NCBI GenBank assembly: GCA_022827165.1
Contig: JAJDTN010000242.1
Span: 1 to 12,338, forward strand
Direction of reading: 5' to 3'
From: Candidatus Latescibacterota bacterium
Lineage (GTDB): Bacteria; Latescibacterota; UBA2968; UBA8231
Length of the DNA stretch: 12,338 nt
Positions 1-7,022 of the stretch are shown here, piece by piece. How positions within the stretch are numbered: the stretch's first letter is position 1; every line of letters starts with the position of its first letter. Made by a program: the position numbers and the translations under genes. The notes beneath the pieces were generated by a model that worked only from the letters and a program-made list of their open reading frames with translations, had not been told where the DNA came from and ran no database searches.

Positions 1-798
1 GGCGGGCACCGGCGCCGTGTAGTGGTAGGCGTGCTCGCCCCAGAACCGCTCCGCCCGGGCCGCGTCGAGGCACCAGTGGGGCCTGGGGCCTTCGCGGCCC
101 TGGATCACCTCCCAGGCCCGGGGGGAGAAAGAGATGAGGGAGACGCCGGGCAGCGACGACAGCCCCTTCTGGCTGCCGGTGACGACCACGTCGATGCCCC
201 AGTCGTCCTTCTTCAGCGGCATCGTGCTCAGGGTGCACACGGCGTCGACAATGGTCAGGGCGCCGTGGTCGCGGGCCAGGGCCACGATCTGCTGCAGGTC
301 GCCGGTGAGGACGCCGGAGGAGGTCTCCCCCTGCACCAGGGTCACGGCGTCGAAGCGCCCCTTGCCCAGGGCCGCCTCGACCAGGCCGGGGCAGACGGGC
401 CGGCCCTCGGGCCCCTCCAGGACCGTCACCTCGGCGCCGACGCCGGCGGCCATCTCGGCGAAGCGGCTGCTGAACAGTCCGTTCTGGCAGACCAGCACCC
501 GGCGCCCGGGCCACAGCAGGTTGCCCACGGCCATCTCCATCGCCGCCGAGGCCGGTCCGGAGACGCCGTAGATGCGCTCGTCCCGGGTCTGGAAGACGTA
601 GCGGGACATCTCGCGGATGTGGCGCACCACCATGGCCATGGTGTCGCCCACGTGGTTGATGACCATGCCGCCGGCGCGCGCCACCTCCGCCGGCACCGGC
701 ACCGGGCCGGCGGTCATCAGCAGCAGCGGCTCGGCGGGCAGGACCTGGGTCAGTGGGGGCGGCTGCGGCCGCCGGATGTCCTTGTCCACGGGGGTCAC
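1..798 (-). CDS. Class V aminotransferase, alanine-glyoxylate type (3' end cut by window)
   Basis: This is a PLP-dependent fold-type I aminotransferase of the alanine/serine-glyoxylate (or serine-pyruvate) group. Such enzymes move an amino group from alanine or serine to glyoxylate to make glycine in the cytosol. Seen: 266 residues with GPASAAMEMA near 81-90, QGETSSGV near 156-163, the cofactor aspartate D185 in VDAV, and the Schiff-base lysine K211 in TGSQKG. The visible end (HAYHYTAP) is a conserved stretch about two thirds into the family, so roughly 120-130 C-terminal residues lie outside the window. I chose GTG at 798 because GAGG sits seven bases upstream; GTG at 789 is in frame but less well placed. 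It begins 13 bases after the dihydrolipoyl dehydrogenase stop, so the two are probably one operon. Exact substrate (alanine, serine or another donor) cannot be read from this part. It lies on an open reverse-strand frame reaching base 1. Confidence 0.9.
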   Translation of the reverse strand, partial: MTPVDKDIRRPQPPPLTQVLPAEPLLLMTAGPVPVPAEVARAGGMVINHVGDTMAMVVRHIREMSRYVFQTRDERIYGVSGPASAAMEMAVGNLLWPGRRVLVCQNGLFSSRFAEMAAGVGAEVTVLEGPEGRPVCPGLVEAALGKGRFDAVTLVQGETSSGVLTGDLQQIVALARDHGALTIVDAVCTLSTMPLKKDDWGIDVVVTGSQKGLSSLPGVSLISFSPRAWEVIQGREGPRPHWCLDAARAERFWGEHAYHYTAPVPA

Positions 799-811
799 GG
801 GGGGGCCTCGT

Positions 812-2215
812 TCAGATGTTGATCGACCGGCCGAAAGCGGCGGCGGCCGCCTCCATCACCCCCTCCGACAGGGTCGGGTGGGCGTGCACGGTGCCGGCCA
901 GCTCCTCCCAGGTCGCCTCCAGGGTCAGGGCGAGACCCAGCTCGGCGATCAACTCGGTGGCCTCGGGACCGGCGATGGAGGCTCCCAGCAGGTCGCCGTA
1001 GCGGGCCCCGAAGACCAGCTTGATCAGCCCCGTCGTGTCGCCCGAGGCGCGCGCCCGGCCGCTGGCGGTGAGGGGGAAGCGCCCCACCTTCACCTCGATC
1101 CCCCGGTCCTCGGCCTGGGCCTGGGTCAGGCCGACGCTGGCCACCTCCGGGTCGCTGTAGATGCACCGCGGGATCGACGCCGGGTCGGGTCTGCCCCGCC
1201 CCTGGCCGGCCATCGCCTCGGCCGCCGCGGCTCCCTCGGCCGAGGCGGCGTGGGCCAGCTGCGGCGGCCCGATGAGGTCGCCGATGGCGTAGACCCCCGG
1301 CACCGGGGTCTGGTAGTCGTCGTCCACGGGGACCCGGCCGCGGTCGGCGCGCAGGCCGAGGGCGGCCAGCCCGAGCCCGCCGGCGTTGGCGGTGACGCCC
1401 ACGGCCATGAGCACGCGCTCGCCCTTGACCTCGGCGGGGCCCTCCGGGCCTTCGAAGGCCACGGTGGCGCGCCGGGCCCTGGCCGGGGTCTTCACCCCGG
1501 TGACGCGAACGCCGGTGTGCACCTCCACCCCGTCGGCCTCCAGGGCGGCGGTGAGGACGGCTGCCGTCTCCGGGTCCTCTTCGGGCAGGACCTGCGGCTG
1601 GGCCTCCAGCAGCGTCACCTCCGTGCCGAAGGCGCCGTAGAACGACGCGAACTCCACGCCGATGGCGCCGGCGCCGATGATCACCAGGGTGTCCGGGCGC
1701 TGCGGCAGGACCATGGCCTCGCGGCTGGAGATCACCCGCTCGCCGTCGATCTCGACGCCGGGCAGGCTCGCCGGCCGTCCGCCCGTGGCCAGCAGGACCC
1801 GCTCCGCCCGCAGGCGGACGGGGTCGCCGTCGTCGGGAACCACCTCGACCTCGCGGCTGGGGGTGAGCCTCCCGCGGCCGCGCACCACCTCGACGCGGTT
1901 CTTCTTCATCAATGCGGAGACGCCGCCGGCCAGCTCCTCGACGACGCCGCGGCTGCGGGCGATCACCCGCTCCCAGTCGTGGCCGATGTCGCCGGTGGTG
2001 AGGCCGAACTCCTCCGCCCGGCGCAGCAGCCGCAGCACCTGGGCCTGGCGCAGCAGGGCCTTGGTGGGGATGCAGCCCCAGTTGAGGCAGGTGCCTCCGA
2101 GACGTTCCTCGGCCTCCACCAGGCTGACGCGCAGGCCGAGCTGGGAGGCGCGGATGGCGGCCGCGGAGCCGCCGGGGCCGCCGCCGATGACTACGAGATC
2201 GATAGAGTCGCTCAT
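812..2215 (-). CDS. lpdA: Dihydrolipoyl dehydrogenase (E3 / L-protein)
   Basis: This flavoprotein reoxidises dihydrolipoyl groups of 2-oxoacid dehydrogenase complexes or of the glycine cleavage H-protein, passing electrons through a disulfide and FAD to NAD+. Seen in the 467-residue product: FAD-binding GGGPGG at 11-16; the redox-active pair C43/C48 inside GGTCLNWGCIPTK; the NAD-binding GAGAIG at 181-186; the second FAD motif YAIGDL near 300; and the C-terminal catalytic dyad H446/E451 in HAHPTLSE. Length and all motifs are normal for the family. No E1, E2 or glycine cleavage gene is in the window. The downstream partner is an alanine-glyoxylate type aminotransferase, which makes a role in glyoxylate/glycine metabolism plausible but unproven. 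The start has no strong Shine-Dalgarno. The TAG-free frame and the MSDSIDLVVIGGG start fit the family N-terminus. Confidence 0.95.
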   Translation of the reverse strand: MSDSIDLVVIGGGPGGSAAAIRASQLGLRVSLVEAEERLGGTCLNWGCIPTKALLRQAQVLRLLRRAEEFGLTTGDIGHDWERVIARSRGVVEELAGGVSALMKKNRVEVVRGRGRLTPSREVEVVPDDGDPVRLRAERVLLATGGRPASLPGVEIDGERVISSREAMVLPQRPDTLVIIGAGAIGVEFASFYGAFGTEVTLLEAQPQVLPEEDPETAAVLTAALEADGVEVHTGVRVTGVKTPARARRATVAFEGPEGPAEVKGERVLMAVGVTANAGGLGLAALGLRADRGRVPVDDDYQTPVPGVYAIGDLIGPPQLAHAASAEGAAAAEAMAGQGRGRPDPASIPRCIYSDPEVASVGLTQAQAEDRGIEVKVGRFPLTASGRARASGDTTGLIKLVFGARYGDLLGASIAGPEATELIAELGLALTLEATWEELAGTVHAHPTLSEGVMEAAAAAFGRSINI

Positions 2216-2219
2216 GACG

Positions 2220-2249
2220 TTGACGGGAAAAGAGGAAACGTTCTAATCT
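2220..2249 (+). promoter_or_regulatory. Candidate sigma-70 type promoter for rnhA
   Basis: TTGACG (2220-2225, five of six to the -35 consensus) is followed after 18 bases by TAATCT (2244-2249, three of six to the -10). Transcription would start near 2256, some 50-60 bases before rnhA. On the other strand TAGATT (2250-2245) could serve as a -10 for lpdA, but its -35 (TGGAGC) is poor. The two divergent genes may therefore share overlapping promoters in this 89-base gap, the only AT-richer stretch here. Confidence 0.4.
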
Positions 2250-2304
2250 AACCCACCCTTCCTTGTAGCTCCACGCTCCTCAGCCCCGATTCCTTCCCGC
2301 AGCG

Positions 2305-2784
2305 ATGGAGACGGCCGTGAGTCCCTCCGAGGATCCCCTCGTCATCTACAGCGACGGCGCCTGCTCCGGAAACCCCGGACCGGGTGGCTGGGCAGTGGTG
2401 ATGCGCTACCCGGACGGCCGCGTCCGGGAACTGGGCGGCGCCGTGGCCGACACGACCAACAACCGCATGGAGATCCGGGCCGCCATCGAGGGCCTGAAGG
2501 CGGCGAACGCCGCCGGCGCCGTGGTCATGGTCACCGACAGCGAGTACCTGCGCAAGGGCATCACCGAGTGGATCCACGGCTGGAAGCGGCGGGGGTGGAG
2601 GACGGCGGCGAAGAAGCCGGTCCTCAACCAGGACTTGTGGAGGGAGCTGGACCGCCTCAACTCCGGCGCCGTGGAGTGGCGCTACACCCGCGCCCACGCC
2701 GGCGACCCCGGCAACGAGCGCTGCGACGAGATCGCCCACGCCTACTCCCAGGGCTGGGAGCCGCAACTGACCCGCAGCGCCTGA
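2305..2784 (+). CDS. rnhA: Ribonuclease HI
   Basis: This enzyme cuts the RNA strand of RNA-DNA hybrids (R-loops, lagging-strand primers) using two metal ions. Seen in the 159-residue reading: YSDGACSGNPGPGG with the first catalytic aspartate D17; E56 in NNRMEI; D78 in VTDSEY; the flexible-loop histidine H131 and the last aspartate D141 in RAHAGDPGNERCDEIA. The spacing matches the Escherichia coli quartet D10/E48/D70/D134 with H124. The basic handle region (WIHGWKRRGW) is present. Two starts are possible. ATG at 2305 has no Shine-Dalgarno. GTG at 2317 has GGAG (2307-2310) six bases upstream and still keeps all conserved residues, giving 155 residues; the GTG may be the true start. The gene ends 16 bases from the convergent YdcF-like gene. 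Confidence 0.95.
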   Translation: METAVSPSEDPLVIYSDGACSGNPGPGGWAVVMRYPDGRVRELGGAVADTTNNRMEIRAAIEGLKAANAAGAVVMVTDSEYLRKGITEWIHGWKRRGWRTAAKKPVLNQDLWRELDRLNSGAVEWRYTRAHAGDPGNERCDEIAHAYSQGWEPQLTRSA

Positions 2785-2800
2785 TCGCCGCGGCGGCGGC

Positions 2801-3577
2801 TCACAGCCAGCCGCGCAGCCGGTAGACCACCAGACCCGCGTACTCCTTCACCGCCCGCGTGCTGCTCTCCAGGGCCTCCAGGTCCGGCAGCAGCCGCCAG
2901 GGCGAGAACGGCTTGTCGACGACGCGGAAGTCGGTCGGCGCCGGCACCAAGTCGACCCCCGCCTTGCGGAAGACCGCCGCCGCCCGGGGCATGTGCCGGG
3001 CCGAGGTCACCAGCAGGACCCGCTTCAGTCCCCTCTCCTCCAGGAGCCGCGCCGTGTGCACCGCGTTCTCGCGGGTGTTGCGCGAGCGGCTCTCCAGCAG
3101 CAGCTGCCCGGGCTCGACGCCGAGCTCGGCCGCGAGACGGGCCATGCGCGCCGCCTCCGGGAGGCTGGAACCGGTGAGGAAGGGGACGGCGCCGCCGCTG
3201 AGGACCAGTCGCGGCGCCCGGCCGGCGCGCAGCAGCCGCAGGCCGTGGAGCAGGCGGTCGAAGGAGCCGTTCACCTCCACCTCGATGCGGGGCGGCAGCG
3301 GCGGCAGGGTCGAGCCTCCGAGGACGACGATGGCGTCGGCCCGCGGATACTCCTCCACCCGCGCCGGCGGGTGGCGCGACTCCAGGGAGCCGAGGAGCAG
3401 GCCGGCGGCCATGGGGTTGCTCGCCGCCAGGATCACGGCGATGCCGGCGAGCAGGCAGCGCCGCGCGCCCACGGTCCGGCCCCGCCAGCGCAGCAGGGCG
3501 GCCGCCGCCCACAGGCAGGCCGCCGCGCCCAGGGGATAGACCAGGGGCGCCAGCAGCTTCGACAGGAACAGGAACAC
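2801..3577 (-). CDS. YdcF/ElyC family (DUF218) membrane protein
   Basis: This is a 258-residue inner-membrane protein with two N-terminal hydrophobic helices (about 7-29 and 41-62) followed by a DUF218 domain. Domain landmarks seen: DAIVVLGG at 81-88, VLSGG near 125-129, ESRSRNTREN at 162-171, and LLVTSARHMPRA at 188-199. The C-terminal KEYAGLVVYRLRGWL is also typical of the family. Relatives include ElyC and SanA of enterobacteria, linked to envelope integrity and lipid carrier or peptidoglycan metabolism; the chemical activity is not settled and I do not assign one here. The start is GTG at 3577, directly abutting the TGA of the upstream flavoprotein gene (TGAGTG), which suggests translational coupling. 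The 3' end is convergent with rnhA, with only a GC-rich 16-base gap and no clear terminator. Confidence 0.88.
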   Translation of the reverse strand: MFLFLSKLLAPLVYPLGAAACLWAAAALLRWRGRTVGARRCLLAGIAVILAASNPMAAGLLLGSLESRHPPARVEEYPRADAIVVLGGSTLPPLPPRIEVEVNGSFDRLLHGLRLLRAGRAPRLVLSGGAVPFLTGSSLPEAARMARLAAELGVEPGQLLLESRSRNTRENAVHTARLLEERGLKRVLLVTSARHMPRAAAVFRKAGVDLVPAPTDFRVVDKPFSPWRLLPDLEALESSTRAVKEYAGLVVYRLRGWL

Positions 3578-4117
3578 TCAGTCCGGCAGTGGCAGGCGCA
3601 GGCGCCGGGCCATGTCGCAGGTGACCGCCGCCAACTGCTCGACGCGCTGGCTCACCTCGTCGCTGGTGATCGACTCGCCGTCGAAGTCGTCGGTGATGGC
3701 GTAGACCTGGCGCGGCACGATCCAGGCGCGCAGGTCGAACATCAGGCTCTGCACCACCGACAGCACGCTCATGTAGCCGAAGCGCCCCCCGGCCGTCGCC
3801 ATGAGGCCGACGACCTTGCCCGCCATGGCCGGTCCGCAGTGCTCGATGACCGCCTTCAGGGTGGCGTTCATGTTGAAGTTGTACACCGGGAAGCAGAGGA
3901 TCACCCCGTGGGCCCCGGCGAGCTGGTCCCGCATCTTCTCGGCGCCGTCGGAGTTTCCCTCCCCGTAGGGCAGGATGCTCCCCGCCTGGGTCTCGAGCAT
4001 CAGGGGGCTGGCCCCCTGGCCGCGCAGGGCTTCGCCCATGGACCGGCAGAGCACGGCCGTGAGGCTGGAGGCGGCGCCGGCGTCGACGACGGCGATGCGG
4101 GGGGTATTCTCGGTCAT
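3578..4117 (-). CDS. NADPH-dependent FMN reductase-like flavoprotein
   Basis: This 179-residue protein has the flavodoxin-like fold of NAD(P)H-dependent FMN/quinone reductases (SsuE, ArsH, ChrR relatives). Seen: N-terminal beta strand RIAVVDAG at 7-14, the family-typical FPVYNFNMNATLK at 76-88 (compare the P-x-Y-N motif of relatives), and GKVVGLMATAGGRFGYMSVL at 100-119, which forms the second half of the flavin site. It most likely binds FMN in the cytosol and reduces flavins, quinones or other small acceptors; the substrate cannot be named. It is the first gene of a two-gene unit with the YdcF-like gene, stop and start abutting. Its promoter should lie in the 80-base divergent gap shared with the carbohydrate-binding protein gene. 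Confident on fold, not on reaction. Confidence 0.82.
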   Translation of the reverse strand: MTENTPRIAVVDAGAASSLTAVLCRSMGEALRGQGASPLMLETQAGSILPYGEGNSDGAEKMRDQLAGAHGVILCFPVYNFNMNATLKAVIEHCGPAMAGKVVGLMATAGGRFGYMSVLSVVQSLMFDLRAWIVPRQVYAITDDFDGESITSDEVSQRVEQLAAVTCDMARRLRLPLPD

Positions 4118-4137
4118 GGCGGCGTTTGGGCGGCGGT

Positions 4138-4146
4138 TTAATATAT
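4138..4146. promoter_or_regulatory. AT-rich divergent -10-like element
   Basis: The 80-base gap between two divergent genes contains one AT tract, TTTAATATAT. On the minus strand it offers TATATT (4145-4140), 22 bases before the flavoprotein ATG; on the plus strand it offers TAATAT (4139-4144). No good -35 hexamer is found at 16-18 bases on either strand, so this is only a weak promoter call. Confidence 0.25.
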
Positions 4147-4197
4147 GCCGCCGCTCACCGACGCCGCTTTTCCCACCGATCCGGAGGAGAGATCCCC

Positions 4198-4956
4198 ATG
4201 CCCACGCTCCGTCTCACCGCCCTGCTGCTGCTCGCCGCCGCGCCCGTGCTCTCCGAGCGCGTTCAGGACCCGCCCGCCCAGGTGCCGGAGACGGTGATCC
4301 CCAGGGCCGCCGGACCGATCGTCGTCGACGGCGATCCCGGGGACGCCGCCTGGCGGCAGGCCCCGCCCCTGGAGTTCGTCTTCCCCTGGGACGACGTCTC
4401 CGGCGGCGGCGCCCAGAGCACGGTGGCGCGCATGCTCTACGACGACGACGCCCTCTATCTCCTCTACGAGTGCGTCGACCCCTACCTCGACGCCGAGGTC
4501 ACCGAGCACGACGGGCCGGTCTACGAGGAGGACGCGGTGGAGATCTTCGTCACCCCGAACCCGGCGGACGTGAGCGCCTACTTCGGGTACGAGATGAACA
4601 TCCGTGGGGTGTGGCTGGACTACCTCGCCTTCGGCGGCGGCGAGCACGGCACCGAGAGCATCCACTTCGAGTGGCAGGCCGAGGGCGTGCTCATGGGCAC
4701 CTCCCACGAGGGCACCCTCAACGACCACTCCGACACCGACACCGGGTGGGTGCTGGAGATGGCCATCCCCTTCGACAACTTCCGCCACCTCGGGGGCCGC
4801 ATCCCGCCCGAGCCCGGCGACGAGTGGCGTCTGAACCTCAACCGAACGAAGGGCTACGAGGGGCAGTTCAGCATGTGGTCGGACTCGCACGCCGACGAGG
4901 CCTCGTTCCACCACTCGGCGTTCTTCGGACGCGCCTTCTTCGGCCGCAGGCCCTGA
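4198..4956 (+). CDS. Secreted family 9-like carbohydrate-binding protein
   Basis: This 252-residue exported protein is one carbohydrate-binding family 9-like (DOMON-type beta sandwich) domain. I chose ATG at 4198 because GGAGGAGA stands just upstream at normal spacing. It also puts a signal peptide at the front (MPTLRLTALLLLAAAPVLS, cleavage likely just after). The frame is open back to 4126 without a ribosome site. Seen: IVVDGDPGDAAWRQA near 41-55, the usual opening of such domains; ARMLYDDDALYLLYEC near 77-92; the acidic YEEDAVEIFVTP near 107-118; GYEMNIRGVW; and WVLEMAIPFDNF near 182-193. Known: such domains occur alone or attached to glycoside hydrolases and some bind sugars. No enzyme domain is fused here, so it may be a periplasmic binding or scaffold protein. 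Its neighbour on the other strand is the flavoprotein gene; no functional link is evident. Confidence 0.85.
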   Translation: MPTLRLTALLLLAAAPVLSERVQDPPAQVPETVIPRAAGPIVVDGDPGDAAWRQAPPLEFVFPWDDVSGGGAQSTVARMLYDDDALYLLYECVDPYLDAEVTEHDGPVYEEDAVEIFVTPNPADVSAYFGYEMNIRGVWLDYLAFGGGEHGTESIHFEWQAEGVLMGTSHEGTLNDHSDTDTGWVLEMAIPFDNFRHLGGRIPPEPGDEWRLNLNRTKGYEGQFSMWSDSHADEASFHHSAFFGRAFFGRRP

Positions 4957-4993
4957 GGACCCGCCCGGCGCCCGGGGCCCGCGCCCGCAGGCC

Positions 4994-5737
4994 CTAGTCC
5001 GTCCAGGTCTCGCCGCCGTCGGAGGAGCGCCGCGTCGTCTGCCTCCACAGGCGGAAGTCCTCGCCCTTGATGCGCCGGATGTCGGCCACCTCGGCGACGG
5101 CCTGCTCCACGCCGACCTCGCCGGAGCCGTCGGGGCGGTTGGTCTCGACGCGCAGGCTCTCGAACTCCACGTCCTCGCGGAGCAGCTCCCAGACCGCGTG
5201 CTGCACGCGCATCTGGCGGCGCTCCAAGGCCTCGCGCTCGAGGTCGCGGACCCGGAAGCGGACCTGCACCTGGCCCATGTCCGGGTCCAGGCGCATGCCG
5301 TAGAACCGGCCGAAGCTCTCTTCGATCAGGTCGCGCACGTCGTCTAGGTGCAGGGCCAGGGCGGTGCGCGGCTTGCGGGTCGCCTCGACGTCGTCCTCTT
5401 CCTCCTCGCGGCTCTGCGGACCGGCCCCGCCTTTGGAGGGGCGGTCGCGGTAGCCCTCGAGGGAGGGCCCCCAGATCCACGCCTCGATGCGGAACTTCAC
5501 CCACTTGCCGTCGCGGTCCACCTCCTCGACCTGGGCGCCTTCGAGGAGGGTGCCGATCTGCCGGCCCTCGGGATTGGCGCGGATGTTCTCGGAGGGCTTC
5601 TCCACCTCGAAGATGCGCGAGGCGTAGAGCTGCACGGCGCCGGCACCGGTGAGGCCGCCGGCCAGGAGGGCGAGCAGAACGGGCACGGGAACGAGGAGGC
5701 GCCGCCAAGGGCGCCGGGAGCTGAGGTCTGGTTTCAT
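4994..5737 (-). CDS. Membrane-anchored SH3-like domain protein, function unknown
   Basis: This 247-residue protein has an N-terminal basic stretch (RRPWRR) and one hydrophobic segment (about 13-37) that looks like an uncleaved anchor or signal. Next comes a bacterial SH3-like domain (about 38-96) with the typical ENIRANPEGRQIGTL and a VEEVDRDGKWVKFRIEAWIWG stretch. The middle has an acidic tract (E111-D116). The C-terminal half (about 125-247) is charged, with predicted alternation of strands and helices (MGQVQVRFRVRDLEREALERR), and resembles no family I recognise. Known: bacterial SH3 domains often sit in the periplasm and bind cell wall or proteins. The stop is TAG. A good minus-strand promoter lies upstream (5843-5815), so the gene is probably transcribed alone. 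Downstream it converges on the carbohydrate-binding gene across 37 GC-rich bases. Confidence 0.72.
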   Translation of the reverse strand: MKPDLSSRRPWRRLLVPVPVLLALLAGGLTGAGAVQLYASRIFEVEKPSENIRANPEGRQIGTLLEGAQVEEVDRDGKWVKFRIEAWIWGPSLEGYRDRPSKGGAGPQSREEEEDDVEATRKPRTALALHLDDVRDLIEESFGRFYGMRLDPDMGQVQVRFRVRDLEREALERRQMRVQHAVWELLREDVEFESLRVETNRPDGSGEVGVEQAVAEVADIRRIKGEDFRLWRQTTRRSSDGGETWTD

Positions 5738-5814
5738 GGCAGCGGAGGGGCCGGTGAGGCCCGCGGGCGTTCGGAGGGATGTTGCGGTGGTACGCGGGGT
5801 TGCGTCGGCAGGCT

Positions 5815-5843
5815 AGCTTACCGGGGGCTCGACGCAGTGTCAA
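5815..5843 (-). promoter_or_regulatory. Sigma-70 type promoter for the SH3-like gene
   Basis: On the minus strand a perfect -35 TTGACA (5843-5838) is followed after exactly 17 bases by TAAGCT (5820-5815; T1, A2 and T6 match). The transcript would start near 5808, with a leader of about 70 bases before the ATG at 5737. This is the best housekeeping-type promoter in the window. Confidence 0.6.
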
Positions 5844-5870
5844 GATGACGGGCCCGGCCGGCGGGGATCG

Positions 5871-5899
5871 TTGAGCCTGCCGGTGAACTTGCTGATATT
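5871..5899 (+). promoter_or_regulatory. Candidate promoter for the nucleoside hydrolase operon
   Basis: TTGAGC (5871-5876) and GATATT (5894-5899) are 17 bases apart, each matching four of six consensus positions. It is back to back with the minus-strand promoter, 27 bases away. It would give a leader of about 200 bases before the nucleoside hydrolase start at 6107. In that leader (to 6106) I see GC-rich sequence, no recognisable riboswitch and no convincing small gene. Confidence 0.35.
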
Positions 5900-6106
5900 G
5901 CGGGACGGCGCCGAGCCCGCACCGGAACCGACGCGCCCCCGGGCTCTTCCCGCACCCCGGGGTCGGCGGGCTACCCCAAGACGGACGCCGCCGACTCCCT
6001 CACAAGGCCCTTGCACGATGACCGATCCGGGCCCTCGACTTCTCCACCGCCGCCCGGGGCTGACAACAACATTTACCGGGTACAGCCGAAAGGGCGCCGA
6101 ATCCCG

Positions 6107-7021
6107 ATGACGCATAAAATGTTGATCGACTGCGACCCCGGCCTCGACGACGCCGCCGCCCTGATCCTGGCCCACCGCCACGCCGAGGTGATCGGCGTCA
6201 CCACGGTGAGCGGCAACGCGCCCCTGGCCGCGACCACGGCCAACGCCCTCCTGGTGACCGCCCTTTTGGGGGCCGGCACTCCGGTCCACGCCGGCGCCTC
6301 CCGTCCCCTGGCCGGCGAGGCGGTCCACGCCACCGAGGTCCACGGGGAGACAGGCCTGGGCGGCGCCGGACCTTTCGACCACGACCGCACCCCGGCCAGC
6401 GGCGACGCCGTGACCTTCCTCCTCGACGCCGCCGGCGAGGACGTGTGGGTCGTCGCCCTCGGTCCGCTGACCAACATCGCTCTCGCCATCGAGCGCGATC
6501 CGTCGTGGCCGCGGCGCATCGCCGGCCTCTCCCTGATGGGCGGCGGCACCGGTCCCGGCAACTCCACGGCCGCCGCCGAGTTCAACGTCTTCGCCGACCC
6601 CGAGGCCGCGGCACGGGTCTTCGACTCCGGCGCCGACCCGACCATGTGCGGCCTGAACCTCACCCGGCAGCTGCGCACCGACGACGCCTTCACCGCGCGC
6701 CTGCGCGGGGCCGACTCCCCCGGGGCGCGCTTCGCGGTGCAGGCCTTCGACTTTCTGCACGACCGGGTGGAGGCCCTCACCGGCCGGCGCAGCGCCGCCC
6801 TCCACGACCCGTGCGCCGTGCTGGCGGTGACCCATCCCGAACTTGTGGAGACGCGGCCGCGGCAGGTCCGGGTCGAGCTGGAGGGCCGGCTGACGCGCGG
6901 CATGACCGTGGTGGACGAGCGCATCCTGCGGCCGCCCCCCGCGGCCAACGCCGAGGTGGCGTACTCCATCGACGCCGAGCGGGCCCTGGACCTCGTGGTG
7001 GAAGCCCTGGCCGCGGACTGA
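6107..7021 (+). CDS. Inosine-uridine type nucleoside hydrolase
   Basis: This enzyme cleaves the N-glycosidic bond of ribonucleosides to ribose and free base, using a calcium ion. Seen in the 304-residue product: the calcium-binding DxDxxxDD motif at the N-terminus (D8, D10, D14, D15 in LIDCDPGLDDAAAL); VSGNAPLAATTANALLV; HGETGLGG; ALGPLTNIALAI; the substrate-contacting AAAEFNVFADPEAA; and the active-site histidine in ALHDPCAVL near the C-terminus. Length is normal for the family. I prefer ATG at 6107 because it leaves a short natural N-terminus; the open frame continues to 6011 without family-like sequence, and ATG at 6119 is also possible. No start has a strong Shine-Dalgarno. The HAD phosphatase gene starts one base after the stop, so they are co-transcribed. 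Base preference (purine, pyrimidine or both) cannot be told. Confidence 0.93.
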   Translation: MTHKMLIDCDPGLDDAAALILAHRHAEVIGVTTVSGNAPLAATTANALLVTALLGAGTPVHAGASRPLAGEAVHATEVHGETGLGGAGPFDHDRTPASGDAVTFLLDAAGEDVWVVALGPLTNIALAIERDPSWPRRIAGLSLMGGGTGPGNSTAAAEFNVFADPEAAARVFDSGADPTMCGLNLTRQLRTDDAFTARLRGADSPGARFAVQAFDFLHDRVEALTGRRSAALHDPCAVLAVTHPELVETRPRQVRVELEGRLTRGMTVVDERILRPPPAANAEVAYSIDAERALDLVVEALAAD

Positions 7022-7022
7022 C

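Noticed and set aside
617..2251. Long plus-strand open frame (544 codons) across lpdA
   Set aside because: It is antisense to a clear dihydrolipoyl dehydrogenase with all motifs; the product is low-complexity Gly/Ala/Arg sequence typical of high-GC shadow frames.
4957..4993. Terminator between the convergent carbohydrate-binding and SH3-like genes
   Set aside because: Only GC-rich sequence without a clean stem or T run on either strand.
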